This document shows positions 44,178 through 54,210 of a DNA stretch of 64,000 nucleotides, piece by piece (positions within the stretch are counted from its first letter, which is position 1; each line of letters opens with the position of its first letter). This stretch comes from Flammeovirga kamogawensis (lineage in GTDB: Bacteria; Bacteroidota; Bacteroidia; Cytophagales; Flammeovirgaceae): NCBI RefSeq assembly GCF_018736065.1, contig NZ_CP076128.1:2046001-2110000 (forward strand), given 5' to 3'. The notes under the pieces are model-generated. The model was not told the origin of the DNA, searched no databases, and saw only the letters and a list, made by a program, of their open reading frames with translations. Both the position numbers and the translations under genes were made by a program.

Positions 44178-46601
44178 TTTCCCTAACAATCTAGCTCCAC
44201 TCATTGTTGTTCCTAACATACCTATTAAAACCACAGAAATTGAACTTAACGGCATCAGTATTGCAGCAATTAAAGGTGATAAATTTCCTTGAACAGCGTA
44301 GGACAACCCAAGTATGTTATATAGGAATGATATCACAAACCCAACATAAACCATTACTGTGGCTGCTTTTGAAAAACGTAAATACATGGCTAATTTCTTC
44401 ACTTTATTTGCTGCCAAAATTCCATCACAAGCTGGAGAAAATTGATGGGCATCTTCTGCCACTGCAATACCAATATTAGCTTGTTTTAAAGCTCCGGCAT
44501 CATTTAATCCATCACCAATCATTAATACCTTGTCTCCTTTTTCTTGGTTTTTACTAATAAAATTCATCTTATCTTGAGGTGATTGCTCAAAATGCATTGT
44601 TGTTCCATTAGGAAAAATTTGTTCTAATTTTTTTCGTTCAGAAGAATTATCACCAGATAATAATGAAATCTTGTAGCCTTTTGTATTTAGTTTGTACATA
44701 AGTTTATCAATATCCTTTCTCAAAGATTGAGCTAAGGTAAACCTACCTAACACTTTATTATCAATACAAACATAAGAAACCGTCTGAAAAGTTTTTTCCA
44801 TACTATTGTCTGCATTTACAAAAGAGGCTTTTCCGAGTTTAATTAATTTACCATTAATTATTCCCTCAATGCCAGAAGCTTCTACTTCTTTAAAGTTTTC
44901 TACATCTATCTTTTTATCAAATGATACTAAAGATTGAGCTATTCTACTACTTACTGGATGAGTAGATTGAGATGTAACGGCATAAATAAGTGCTTTATCT
45001 TGTTCAGAAAGTTCTTCGCCTTCAAAATTTATAGCTTGTTCTTTTGCTGAAGTTATAGTTCCTGTTTTATCAAATACTAAATGATTAATCGACGACATTT
45101 TCTCTACAGCCTCAGTATCTTTAGGAAAAAGGCCAAACCTTGCCATTATTCTCATTGAATTACCCAAAGCAAATGGAGCATTTAATGCTAAAGCACACGG
45201 ACAAGCAATAATCAATACTGATGTAAATGTATTAACTGCATGAGTAGCTCCATCTACAGACCACCAATAACCTCCAGCAATACATGCTACTAATAAAATT
45301 ATGAGTGTAAACCATTTAGAAATAATATTAGTTTTGGTCTGAAGAAATGCTTTTGTATCCTCCTCCTGAAAAGTTTGTTCATTCCATAATCGAGTTAAAT
45401 AACTTTGAGAAACTTCTTTTGTTGTTTCAACTTCAATAACTCCCCCCATTTGTTTTCCTCCAGCATATAATCCATCACCTGATAATTTCTTAATAGGTTT
45501 AGATTCTCCTGTAACAAAAGAGTAGTCAATTTCACCAACTCCTTTTTTTAAGATAGCATCTGCAGGTATTAATTCACCATTTTTTATAATCAATGTATCG
45601 TGAACAGCTAATTTAGAAAGAGGTATATTTTCTTGTACTCCTTTTACAATTCGAGTAACTGCTATTGGAAAATAAGATTTATAATCACGCTCAAAAGATA
45701 TATTATCAAAAGTTTTTTGTTGGAACCACTTCCCTATCAACAAGAGAAAAATTAAAGCACCCAAAGAATCAAGGTAACCAGCTCCTGTTTCTGTAAAAAT
45801 TTCATATAAACTTCTAAACATTAGTGCCATAATACCCAAAGATATAGGTACATCAATATTTACACCCCAATGTCTAATTGCATTCCAGGCAGAAGTTAAG
45901 TAATCTCTTGCTCCATAAAAGAAAACTGGAATACTTAATAAAATATTTAAGTATCCGAATAACTCAATAAAACTCTGGTCTTCTACAGTAATACCTAAAT
46001 ATTCTGGAAACGAAAGCATCATGATATTTCCAAAGCAGAAACCAACAACACCAAACTTTATATAAAAAGATTTTTCTTGCTCACGCGACGCTTCTTTTTT
46101 CTTATTTTTTTCTAAATCTTCTAAATTAATTAATGGTTCATACCCAAGATTAATCAAAAGTTCTACTAATGCTCTTAGCGTTAATTTACTCTCCGAAAAA
46201 GTAATATAGATTTCTCTTTTTAAGAAATTGACTTTAGCTTCATGAACCCCACCATGTAAAGCAGGTAACTTTTCTAAAAGCCAAATACATGATGAACAAT
46301 GAATTTGAGGCAAATAAAAACTTAACTTAGATACACCACCATCTGTAAAATCAATTAATTTTCTACGGATAGTTTCATCGTCTAAATAGGCTAGCTTATC
46401 TTTTTGAGACCTTCCTTTTTGACGAACGCCAGGCTGATTATTTAATTTATAGTAATCGGATAAATCATTTTCTTGTAAAAGTTCATATACCATATGACAA
46501 CCATTACAACAGAATGATTTTTCTTCTTCATTTTTTATTATTTCATCCTTGCAGTCCTCTCCACAATGATAACAAGTTTCTAAATGTTTGTCTGAGTTCA
46601 T
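44175..46601 (-). CDS. ccoI: Heavy-metal P-type ATPase, CcoI/FixI-like copper pump
   Basis: 808 aa from the ATG at 46601; a TTG at 46640 would add 13 residues. An N-terminal cysteine cluster (CYHCGEDC, then FCCNGCHMVYELL) is followed by a heavy-metal domain (IHCSSCIWLLEKLP). About eight membrane helices include the CPC metal site (IIACPCALALNAP). The phosphorylation site is FDKTGT and the soluble-domain HP motif is in STHPVSS. The Cys-rich N-terminus is typical of FixI/CcoI, which supplies copper for cbb3 oxidase assembly. The ccoNOP and ccoGHS genes are not adjacent here. Confidence 0.92.
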   Translation of the reverse strand: MNSDKHLETCYHCGEDCKDEIIKNEEEKSFCCNGCHMVYELLQENDLSDYYKLNNQPGVRQKGRSQKDKLAYLDDETIRRKLIDFTDGGVSKLSFYLPQIHCSSCIWLLEKLPALHGGVHEAKVNFLKREIYITFSESKLTLRALVELLINLGYEPLINLEDLEKNKKKEASREQEKSFYIKFGVVGFCFGNIMMLSFPEYLGITVEDQSFIELFGYLNILLSIPVFFYGARDYLTSAWNAIRHWGVNIDVPISLGIMALMFRSLYEIFTETGAGYLDSLGALIFLLLIGKWFQQKTFDNISFERDYKSYFPIAVTRIVKGVQENIPLSKLAVHDTLIIKNGELIPADAILKKGVGEIDYSFVTGESKPIKKLSGDGLYAGGKQMGGVIEVETTKEVSQSYLTRLWNEQTFQEEDTKAFLQTKTNIISKWFTLIILLVACIAGGYWWSVDGATHAVNTFTSVLIIACPCALALNAPFALGNSMRIMARFGLFPKDTEAVEKMSSINHLVFDKTGTITSAKEQAINFEGEELSEQDKALIYAVTSQSTHPVSSRIAQSLVSFDKKIDVENFKEVEASGIEGIINGKLIKLGKASFVNADNSMEKTFQTVSYVCIDNKVLGRFTLAQSLRKDIDKLMYKLNTKGYKISLLSGDNSSERKKLEQIFPNGTTMHFEQSPQDKMNFISKNQEKGDKVLMIGDGLNDAGALKQANIGIAVAEDAHQFSPACDGILAANKVKKLAMYLRFSKAATVMVYVGFVISFLYNILGLSYAVQGNLSPLIAAILMPLSSISVVLIGMLGTTMSGARLLGK

Positions 46602-46735
46602 GTCTAATTTGATCTGAGGTTTATGCAATTTCGTTAGCAATTCTGAATTCTCTACTGATATCTATCAATTGTATGAGGATATTGACAAATAAAAACTAAA
46701 ATTGTAACAAATTAGATAAATAGAATATTCATTTC

Positions 46736-47599
46736 ATGAAAATACACATCGGTACTGGAGCAAAACAAATGCTTGCAGCTGCATTTGTAATGACCTCAAT
46801 GCAGTTAATAGTAAAATCAATTCCACAAATTCCACCTCAAGAAGTTGTATTTTTTAGAGCACTCACTTCTCTTGTTATCAGTTATATTACATTGAAAAAA
46901 GCGGGAGTTTATTTATGGGGAAACAACAAGAAATTACTTTTTTTAAGAGGTTTTTTTGGTACAGTTTCTTTAATATTAGTTTTTGCTAGTTTTCAAAATC
47001 TACCTTTAGCTACTGCTGTAGTATTACAAAATTTAGCACCATTATTTACTGCTATTTTCGCAATGCTATTTTTAAAACAACCTTTAAAGCCTATACAGTT
47101 TTTATTTATGGGGCTAAGTATAATAGGGGTTGTACTTATAAAAGGTTTTGATCCCAGAGTTGACCCTGCTTTTCTAACAATTGCAATTCTTGGAGCAATT
47201 GGGTCTGCTGCTGCATATACTGTTATTGGTAAATTAAAGGGTTTAGAAAACCCTGTAGTGGTAGTTTTTTACTTCCCTTTTGTGGCTGTTCCAATTACGG
47301 GTTTATGGACTTATTTTGAATGGGTTACTCCACAAGGGATCACTTGGGTTGCTTTAATTTCTATAGGTATCCTTTCTCAAATTGGCCAAATATTACTTAC
47401 AAAGGCTTATCAATCTGACGATGATGCCGCAACTGTATCGAGTATGAATTATACTAGTGTAATTTATGGAGCTTTGTTTGGGATGTATTTCTTTGGTGAA
47501 TTTTTCTCTTTAGAAGTTATTTTAGGTATGCTACTTGTAATTGCAGGAACAATATTAAACCTGATTTACAAATCATATATTGGAAAAAAAGATGCATAA
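46736..47599 (+). CDS. DMT-superfamily (EamA) transporter
   Basis: 287 aa with ten predicted membrane segments in two EamA repeats. The first ends in FASFQNLPLATAVVLQNLAP and FLKQPLKP, the second in SMNYTSVIYGALFGMYFFGE. The motif order matches drug/metabolite exporters of the RhaT/YdcZ-like EamA type. The substrate is unknown. It is divergent from ccoI and convergent with ftsZ, sharing no operon. Confidence 0.85.
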   Translation: MKIHIGTGAKQMLAAAFVMTSMQLIVKSIPQIPPQEVVFFRALTSLVISYITLKKAGVYLWGNNKKLLFLRGFFGTVSLILVFASFQNLPLATAVVLQNLAPLFTAIFAMLFLKQPLKPIQFLFMGLSIIGVVLIKGFDPRVDPAFLTIAILGAIGSAAAYTVIGKLKGLENPVVVVFYFPFVAVPITGLWTYFEWVTPQGITWVALISIGILSQIGQILLTKAYQSDDDAATVSSMNYTSVIYGALFGMYFFGEFFSLEVILGMLLVIAGTILNLIYKSYIGKKDA

Positions 47600-47603
47600 A
47601 AAA

Positions 47604-47629
47604 AACCTCATTGTTGAAACAATGAGGTT
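47604..47629. terminator. Bidirectional intrinsic terminator
   Basis: Twelve-base arms (47604-47615 with 47618-47629; AACCTCATTGTT) leave only 2 nt between them, so the innermost pairs must open. It is flanked by A-rich sequence upstream and lies between the convergent DMT and ftsZ genes. Confidence 0.75.
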
Positions 47630-47650
47630 CTAAATATTTTATTAGAGCAA

Positions 47651-49096
47651 TTACTCTGAATCTTCATCTGAAGACTTATTTGAAGAGTTAAGTTTTACTC
47701 CTCTTCTTAAATAAGCAGGAATATCACGAAGGTCTTTCATATCCTCGCTAGTAATATCCTTCACAGATTCAAACTTTTTATAACTACTTAAATGTTGATC
47801 TTCTTCAGACTCTTTTGGAGTTGGAATTTCTGCTGGTGCATCAGATTTCTCCTCTTTACCTACATACTCATCATTTAAAGAATAGATTACTTTTTTAGGA
47901 GTATCATCAACTTTTTCGACTTTTTCCAGGGGAGCCGCCGAAGTTTCAACTTTTTCAGGTACTTCTACCTTTTCTGTTTTTACTTCCGCAACAGGAGTTA
48001 CCTCCTTTACCTCTGAGATTGGTTTAGGAGCATTGACTTGCGTTTTAATTCTTTGTGAACCACCTAAACTTGACTCCCCTTTGCTAAAAAAATTTTCAGC
48101 CGGTTTGTCATTTTCATCTTCTTCAAAGCCTGTTGCAATAACAGTAACACTAATTGCATCACCAAGCGACTCATCTTTAGCCACACCAAAAATAACTTCG
48201 GCTTCTTGACCCGCACGTTCTTGAATGTAACTAGTTACTTGCTCAAGTTCGCTCATGTCTAAATCATCATAATCGCTTACAACAAGACTTAATAAGATAT
48301 ATTTCGCATTAGTAATATCTGTATTATTCAATAATGGAGATGCTATTGCAGATTCAGTCGCACGGATTGCACGGTCTTCACCAGATTCAATAGATGATCC
48401 CATTACGGCAGTTCCTGCATCACGCATTACAGTATTAACATCTTCAAAATCGACGTTAATGTATGCATCTACAGTAATGATTTCAGCAATTGATTTTGCA
48501 GCTCTTGCTAATACATTATCAGCTTGTGCAAATGCTTCTCTCATTGAAGAACGGCCATATACTTCTTTCAATTTCTCGTTTAGAATTACAAGAACTGTAT
48601 CACAGTGTTCTTTTAATTCTTCGATACCTTGAAGAGCTCTTCTTTCTTTTGGTTTTCCTTCAAACCTGAATGGCATAGTTACTATACCTACAGTAAGGAT
48701 ATTTAAGCTACGTGCAATTTCGGCAATTACAGGTGCAGCACCTGTACCTGTTCCTCCACCCATACCAGCAGTAATGAAAACCATTTTTGTACCATTTGAA
48801 AGGTACTGCTTGATTTCCTCTTTAGTTTCTAGTGCAGATTCTCTACCTACTTCAGGTTTTGCACCAGCTCCTAAACCACTAGTCAATTCCAAACCTAATT
48901 GAATTTTGTAAGGTACAGGACTTGATTCTAAGGCTTGTTTATCTGTATTTGCGATAAAGAAATCCACATCATGAATTCCCAATTCGTACATGTGGCGTAC
49001 GGCATTTCCACCGCCCCCTCCTACACCAATCACCTTAATGATTTTATTAGCAGCAGGGTTGCTAGACATGTCAAACTCGTAGCTCGTCTCAGTCAT
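47651..49096 (-). CDS. ftsZ: Cell division protein FtsZ
   Basis: 481 aa from the ATG at 49096; a TTG at 49120 adds eight residues. The tubulin-type GTPase has VIGVGGGGGNAVRHM, the signature loop GMGGGTGTGAAP and the T7 loop NVDFEDVNTVM. A long, acidic, Pro/Val/Lys/Glu-rich linker (about 120 residues) leads to the C-terminal peptide DIPAYLRRGVKL, which binds FtsA. It assembles the division ring. It closes the dcw run and has a 16-nt palindrome 25 nt upstream. Confidence 0.97.
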   Translation of the reverse strand: MTETSYEFDMSSNPAANKIIKVIGVGGGGGNAVRHMYELGIHDVDFFIANTDKQALESSPVPYKIQLGLELTSGLGAGAKPEVGRESALETKEEIKQYLSNGTKMVFITAGMGGGTGTGAAPVIAEIARSLNILTVGIVTMPFRFEGKPKERRALQGIEELKEHCDTVLVILNEKLKEVYGRSSMREAFAQADNVLARAAKSIAEIITVDAYINVDFEDVNTVMRDAGTAVMGSSIESGEDRAIRATESAIASPLLNNTDITNAKYILLSLVVSDYDDLDMSELEQVTSYIQERAGQEAEVIFGVAKDESLGDAISVTVIATGFEEDENDKPAENFFSKGESSLGGSQRIKTQVNAPKPISEVKEVTPVAEVKTEKVEVPEKVETSAAPLEKVEKVDDTPKKVIYSLNDEYVGKEEKSDAPAEIPTPKESEEDQHLSSYKKFESVKDITSEDMKDLRDIPAYLRRGVKLNSSNKSSDEDSE

Positions 49097-49121
49097 AGAC
49101 TTAAAAAATTTATTTTTCAAT

Positions 49122-49137
49122 CAATCAATATTGATTG
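49122..49137. repeat. Perfect 16-nt palindrome upstream of ftsZ
   Basis: CAATCAATATTGATTG is fully self-complementary and lies 25 nt before the ftsZ ATG. It could be a dimeric regulator site or an RNA hairpin in the leader. There is no T run, so it is not a terminator. Confidence 0.45.
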
Positions 49138-49286
49138 GTTACGTATTTCTAAAATATTATGCTAAAATAATAGCATTATTTGAAAGATTATAAATAATAT
49201 GGTACAATCTTTTACATCTTTCTTAAATTATAAATTAAAATAAGAAAAATTTAAGTGAATCGCTAAACGTATTAGAATAATACTAT

Positions 49287-50645
49287 TTAATCTTTATAAT
49301 CTTCTGTATCATCATAATCATCAATTAGCAGGTCTTTTGCCTTTTGAAGAAAATCTGAAAATATATTTTTGCCTCTTGCAGGTGAAGTGTCAGCAACTTT
49401 AATTCTATCAGAAGTTGGTTCTTTAGGAACTGAATCTCCTGTAGTAGGCTGTTGGTAAATACTTCTAGGTCTATCCAACTCTCTTTGATCTAACGCCTTA
49501 AAACCAGCTAATGCTAAGCCTAAAGCTGTAGAGAATTTTGGATCTTTTACTCTTTCAGATCTATCACTTTTACCTAAAAAAGCAGTCGGATAACCAATAC
49601 GAGTATCTAAACCTATTTTGTATTCAAACAGATGTTGAATATTCTTTAATTTTGATCCACCACCTGTAAGTACTAAACCTCCAGCAAGTTTATCAAAATA
49701 ACCAGAATCTGCTAGTTCTGCTTTTACAAGGTCAATAATTTCTTCCATTCTTGCTTCAATAATATAAGCAAGGTTTCTAATTGATATTTCTTTTGGTGTT
49801 CTATTATTAATACCAGGAATCTCAACAACTTCAGTATCTTTGGTATCTACAGCCATAGATTGTCCAAAATTTACTTTCAAGAGTTCTGCTTGGTGTTGCA
49901 TAACTGCACACCCTTGTTTAATATCAGAAGTGATAATATCACCACCAAAAGGAATTACCGCTGTGTGACGAATTATTCCATCATAGAAGATTGCTATATC
50001 TGTAGTACCTCCTCCAATATCAATAATTGTTACACCTGCTTCTTTTTCTTCTTCAGTTAGAACAGCCATACTCGACGCCAATGGCTCAAGCATCATTTGA
50101 TCACACTCCAAATTACTTCTTTCAATACACTTTTTTATGTTTCGAATAGAATTACTATTTGCAGTTACAATATGAAAATCAGCTTCTAACTTAACCCCTG
50201 CCATTCCAACAGGATCTTTAATTTTTTCTTCGCTATCTACAGTGTAGTGCAAAGGTAAAACGTGTATAATTTCTGTACCTGGCTCTGTAATCACACGGTA
50301 CATATCATTTGTCAATCTATCCACATCTGTTACAGAAATTTCATCCTCTTGATGTGGTAATGTTATACTACCGTGTTGGCGGAAACTTTTAATATGCTTA
50401 CCCGCAACACCAACATTAACTACATTAATTTCAATCTGAGAATCGTTTTCTGCTTCAGTTATTGCCTGATCAATTGCTTCGGTTGTTTTAGCAATGTTAC
50501 TAACAGTACCATCCCTCACCCCTTCAGATGTTGCATGACCTAGACCTAATATTTCCAATTGATTATATTCATTCATTCGCCCTACCACAGCACAAACTTT
50601 GGTTGTACCTATATCAAGCCCTACTATAATCTTTTCTTCTTGCAT
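49287..50645 (-). CDS. ftsA: Cell division protein FtsA
   Basis: 452 aa from the ATG at 50645; a TTG two codons upstream is less likely. The actin-like ATPase has phosphate-1 IIVGLDIGTTKVCAVVGRM, phosphate-2 VTIIDIGGGTTDIAIF and adenosine motif LTGGGSKL. It tethers FtsZ to the membrane. The C-terminal helix (IFSDFLQKAKDLLIDDYDD) contains an amphipathic stretch as expected. Bacteroidota FtsA proteins have a longer C-terminal linker, seen here between about 390 and 435. Confidence 0.96.
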   Translation of the reverse strand: MQEEKIIVGLDIGTTKVCAVVGRMNEYNQLEILGLGHATSEGVRDGTVSNIAKTTEAIDQAITEAENDSQIEINVVNVGVAGKHIKSFRQHGSITLPHQEDEISVTDVDRLTNDMYRVITEPGTEIIHVLPLHYTVDSEEKIKDPVGMAGVKLEADFHIVTANSNSIRNIKKCIERSNLECDQMMLEPLASSMAVLTEEEKEAGVTIIDIGGGTTDIAIFYDGIIRHTAVIPFGGDIITSDIKQGCAVMQHQAELLKVNFGQSMAVDTKDTEVVEIPGINNRTPKEISIRNLAYIIEARMEEIIDLVKAELADSGYFDKLAGGLVLTGGGSKLKNIQHLFEYKIGLDTRIGYPTAFLGKSDRSERVKDPKFSTALGLALAGFKALDQRELDRPRSIYQQPTTGDSVPKEPTSDRIKVADTSPARGKNIFSDFLQKAKDLLIDDYDDTEDYKD

Positions 50646-50783
50646 ATTCAAATTGAATTTTTGATGAGTAACAAGTGGGTTTCTTTGTTTGTAGAATTTA
50701 TCACTAAATTCATAAAGTTGATTAAAAAGTCAAAATTTCTGATAATGTTATCAAAAAAGCAAATAAATCAAATTGATTTTTAC

Positions 50784-51563
50784 TTAATTACAAACTATTT
50801 GACCTTCATACTGTAATTTAATTTTATTGTATACATTCCATCCTTTTGAGGAAACGATTGTATTGTAATAAACTTTTAACTTACCCAATTTCTGATTAAA
50901 ATCAATTGGGTACCCAAATTCAATTCTTTCTTTCCCTATCTGAGGAAATGCTGTAATTGTCATATCAGGTTGTAAATCCAATTGAGTAATCTGTGCATTC
51001 CAAAATCTATCGTTTGCCAACTTATTTACAAAATACAATAAATTTCGACCATACACGGTCTCTTTCCAATATTTTTCATCTAATAATCTATCTGCACCTC
51101 TACCAGTTATCAAAACAACTCTCGCTGCATACTTTTTAGATAATCCTATCAGTTTTCCTTCTTTATTAATGTATGTTGATTTCCCAGAAGCTGAAACCAC
51201 TCTAGCTATAGGTCTATCTTGTTCAATATCGATTACTAAATTATCTTTAAGATCTTTAGAAACCTCCGCTTTTCTTACAAACTGAATATCATTTAACGAC
51301 TGTTCAATATCCTTAATAGAAATTGCATCAATCTCTTTTCTATCCAAATTCATTTTAGAAATTGCATCCTTAATTTCTGTATCTTCTACAAATCTAGGTG
51401 CATCATAATTCGTTACGTTAATAACAACTTCTCCGGTGTTATTAAATTTATTCTTATTGGCAATGGTATAAAGAATTGTAAAAGCTATTATTACTAATAA
51501 AACTACAACTCCTGTTATGCCTTTTTGGGATTGAAATTGTTTGTAAAATTTATTTTTCTCCAT
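50784..51563 (-). CDS. ftsQ: Cell division protein FtsQ
   Basis: 259 aa. A single membrane helix (about 16-34) follows a short basic cytoplasmic tail. The periplasmic POTRA-like domain then runs through DRKEIDAISIKDIEQSLNDI and FVRKAEVSKDLKDNLVIDIE, and an FtsQ/DivIB beta domain follows. It links division-septum proteins across the membrane. Only 1 nt separates it from the murC stop codon, and ftsA begins 138 nt downstream. Identification rests on architecture and position more than on conserved residues. Confidence 0.88.
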   Translation of the reverse strand: MEKNKFYKQFQSQKGITGVVVLLVIIAFTILYTIANKNKFNNTGEVVINVTNYDAPRFVEDTEIKDAISKMNLDRKEIDAISIKDIEQSLNDIQFVRKAEVSKDLKDNLVIDIEQDRPIARVVSASGKSTYINKEGKLIGLSKKYAARVVLITGRGADRLLDEKYWKETVYGRNLLYFVNKLANDRFWNAQITQLDLQPDMTITAFPQIGKERIEFGYPIDFNQKLGKLKVYYNTIVSSKGWNVYNKIKLQYEGQIVCN

Positions 51564-51564
51564 A

Positions 51565-52938
51565 TTAAGAGTAAATTGAAGCTATTTCTTTTATAAAACG
51601 ATCAATATTACCAGCTCCAACAGTTGCTACAACTCGGTTGTCTAGTCGTTTTACTTGATTTATCAAATCATCATCCAAGACAATTCGTTTATTATCATGT
51701 GTAATCTTGCCTAAAAGCATTTCAGAGTTTACACCTTCAACAAATTCTTCTCTAGCAGGGTATAAAGGTAAAAGCCATACTTCATCTGCCAATGATAAGC
51801 TTTCGCCAAATTCATCTGCAAAATCAGCTGTACGAGAATATAAATGAGGTTGAAAAATTACAGTAATTTTATCTTTAGGATATAATGCCTTTAAAGACTT
51901 TATAAAGGTAGTAATTTCTGTAGGATGATGTGCATAATCATCTACATAAACTTTATCTTTCGTTTCTACCCATTTTTCAAAACGTCTCTTTACTCCTTTA
52001 TATGATTCAATTGCTTGTTTTATTTCTATTTCAGATAGCCCAACTTCTAACGCAATAGACATTGCTAATAATGCATTTTCAACATTATGAAAACCGGGCA
52101 TTTGTAGTCCTATATTTAAAATAGTTCTACCATCTCCAAAGTTTGCATCAAAATAAAACTTAGCATTTTCAACTCTTAAATTTTCTGCATAAATATCTCC
52201 TTTATTTATACCATATTTTTTTGAATTTGAAGGATTTTGTCCTCTCAGCTTAGAAATACTATTTTCTAAATAGAGTTTACCATTTTCCGGAAGTTTATTA
52301 ATAAACTCCTGGAATGATGAAAATACAGCTTCTTCATCTCCATAAATATCTAAATGATCTGCCTCACAACTTGTCACTCCAATAATATTCGGAGATAATT
52401 GGAGAAAAGAACGGTCAAATTCATCTGCTTCTACAACTACAATATGATCATCCTTTTTACTATCTCCCAATAGCATATTTGTACCATAATTAGTAGAAAT
52501 ACCACCAAGAAAAGCTGAACAATTTCTATTGTTTGCTTCTAAAAGATGTGATAACATAGATGAAGTTGTTGTTTTACCATGCGTACCTGCAATACCAATT
52601 GTAAAACTTGTAGAAGTTATTATACCTAACACTTCTGCACGTTTTTTAATAGTAAATCCCTCTTCTCTCAAAAAGTTCATTCCTCTATGTATTTTAGGTA
52701 TAGCTGGAGTAAAAACTACTAGAACATCATTTTTTGGTAATGTTAGTAGTTCTTTTGGTAAAGCCTCAACAGCATCATCAAAAATTATTTCTATACCTTC
52801 TTCTTGTAACTGAGCAGTTAAATCAGTTGGTGTTTTATCGTATCCAACTACTTTTGTCCCATTTGCATTAAACCAACGAGCTAAAGCGCTCATTCCAATC
52901 CCTCCAATTCCTAAAAAATATATATAAGCAGGTAACAT
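51565..52938 (-). CDS. murC: UDP-N-acetylmuramate--L-alanine ligase
   Basis: 457 aa. It adds the first amino acid to UDP-MurNAc in peptidoglycan precursor synthesis. It shows the N-terminal UDP-binding IYFLGIGGIGMSALARW, ATP P-loop GIAGTHGKTTTSSML, VVEADEFDRSFL and the C-terminal DDYAHHPTEI. All four are diagnostic of MurC rather than MurD/E/F. It follows murG by 12 nt in the dcw run. Confidence 0.97.
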   Translation of the reverse strand: MLPAYIYFLGIGGIGMSALARWFNANGTKVVGYDKTPTDLTAQLQEEGIEIIFDDAVEALPKELLTLPKNDVLVVFTPAIPKIHRGMNFLREEGFTIKKRAEVLGIITSTSFTIGIAGTHGKTTTSSMLSHLLEANNRNCSAFLGGISTNYGTNMLLGDSKKDDHIVVVEADEFDRSFLQLSPNIIGVTSCEADHLDIYGDEEAVFSSFQEFINKLPENGKLYLENSISKLRGQNPSNSKKYGINKGDIYAENLRVENAKFYFDANFGDGRTILNIGLQMPGFHNVENALLAMSIALEVGLSEIEIKQAIESYKGVKRRFEKWVETKDKVYVDDYAHHPTEITTFIKSLKALYPKDKITVIFQPHLYSRTADFADEFGESLSLADEVWLLPLYPAREEFVEGVNSEMLLGKITHDNKRIVLDDDLINQVKRLDNRVVATVGAGNIDRFIKEIASIYS

Positions 52939-52950
52939 TTTATAGTTCTT

Positions 52951-54069
52951 TTAGTTCATTCGTTTGTAATGTGCTTCTGCAGCAGAAATAATATTTTGAG
53001 CGATATCTTTTGCTGCATTTGGCTTTGCTAATTTCAGAATCTGAGTACTCAATTCGTTTCTTTTAGCATCATCATTAGCTAAAGATAGTATCTCATTAAT
53101 CAATATTTCTCTTGCTTCAATATCTTTTACAAGAACTGCTGCATCTACATTTACTAATGCATTTGCATTTTTAGTTTGATGATCTTCAGCAACGTTTGGA
53201 GAAGGCACCAAAATAGTTGGTAAACCTGCTAAACACAATTCTGAAATAGATAAAGCTCCTGCTCTTGCTACTACAATATCTGAGATTGCATACACACTCG
53301 CCATGTCCTTTACAAAAGGAACAACATGTAGACCTTCTTTCTCTCTATTTCCAAATAACTGATTATACTTTTCAAAATAGTATTTTCCAGTTTGCCAAAT
53401 TACTTGAATATTTTGATCTAGTAGTTTTTGTACTCCATTTGCCATACTTTCGTTTAAAGTAAGAGCACCTAAACTACCTCCAAATATAAAAGCCACCTTT
53501 CTATCATTAGAAAATCCCCATTGCTTAAGACCTTCTTCTTTTTTGTCTGCTAGATCTGTAATATCTTGTCTTACAGGATTTCCTGTAAATTCAATTAAAT
53601 CTTTAGGGAAATAATATTCCATATCTGGATAAGCAACACATATTTTACTTGCTCGCCCACCCAATATTTTATTTGTTAAACCAGCGTATCCATTCTGTTC
53701 TTGAATAATGGTTGGAACTCTACGCGACTGTGCTCTCCACATAATTGGACCACTTGCGTAACCTCCAACACCTACAACAGCATTTGGTTTAAAATCACTG
53801 ACAATCGATCCTGCTTTTAATAAACTCTTAATAAGTTTAATTGGAAACGATAAATTTTCTAGTGTCAGTCTACGTTGAATACCACTAATTGGCAACCCTA
53901 TTATTTTGTAACCAGCTTCTGGAACTTTTTCCATTTCCATTCTCCCTTCTGCACCAACAAATAATATTTCTATTTCATTATTGATTTCTTTAATTGCATT
54001 CGCTATTGCAATTGCAGGATATATATGACCACCCGTTCCGCCGCCACTAATGATTACTTTTAAATTCAT
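52951..54069 (-). CDS. murG: UDP-GlcNAc: lipid I GlcNAc transferase MurG
   Basis: 372 aa from the ATG at 54069; an upstream in-frame ATG at 54093 adds eight residues not expected in the family. It forms lipid II on the inner membrane face. Motifs are ISGGGTGGHIYPAIAIANAI, GVGGYASGPIMW, QEQNGYAGLTNKIL, FGGSLGALTLNESM and RAGALSISEL. ftsW and murD, which usually precede murG, are absent; a CHU_C gene lies there instead. Confidence 0.96.
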   Translation of the reverse strand: MNLKVIISGGGTGGHIYPAIAIANAIKEINNEIEILFVGAEGRMEMEKVPEAGYKIIGLPISGIQRRLTLENLSFPIKLIKSLLKAGSIVSDFKPNAVVGVGGYASGPIMWRAQSRRVPTIIQEQNGYAGLTNKILGGRASKICVAYPDMEYYFPKDLIEFTGNPVRQDITDLADKKEEGLKQWGFSNDRKVAFIFGGSLGALTLNESMANGVQKLLDQNIQVIWQTGKYYFEKYNQLFGNREKEGLHVVPFVKDMASVYAISDIVVARAGALSISELCLAGLPTILVPSPNVAEDHQTKNANALVNVDAAVLVKDIEAREILINEILSLANDDAKRNELSTQILKLAKPNAAKDIAQNIISAAEAHYKRMN

Positions 54070-54147
54070 AGTTTCTGATCCAGAAAATTTCATTTGTTTA
54101 CCTACTCAAAACTAATACTTGATTAAGTACACAAATCATTAAATACA

Positions 54148-54178
54148 GTAAAAGTATCCCTTTTGAGGATACTTTTAC
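54148..54178 (-). terminator. Intrinsic terminator after the CHU_C gene
   Basis: A perfect 12-bp repeat (54148-54159 with 54167-54178; GTAAAAGTATCC) lies 32 nt past the stop codon. The T tract is weak, so efficiency is uncertain. Confidence 0.65.
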
Positions 54179-54210
54179 AAAAATAGGATTATTTTATAAA
54201 CAGTTCGACT

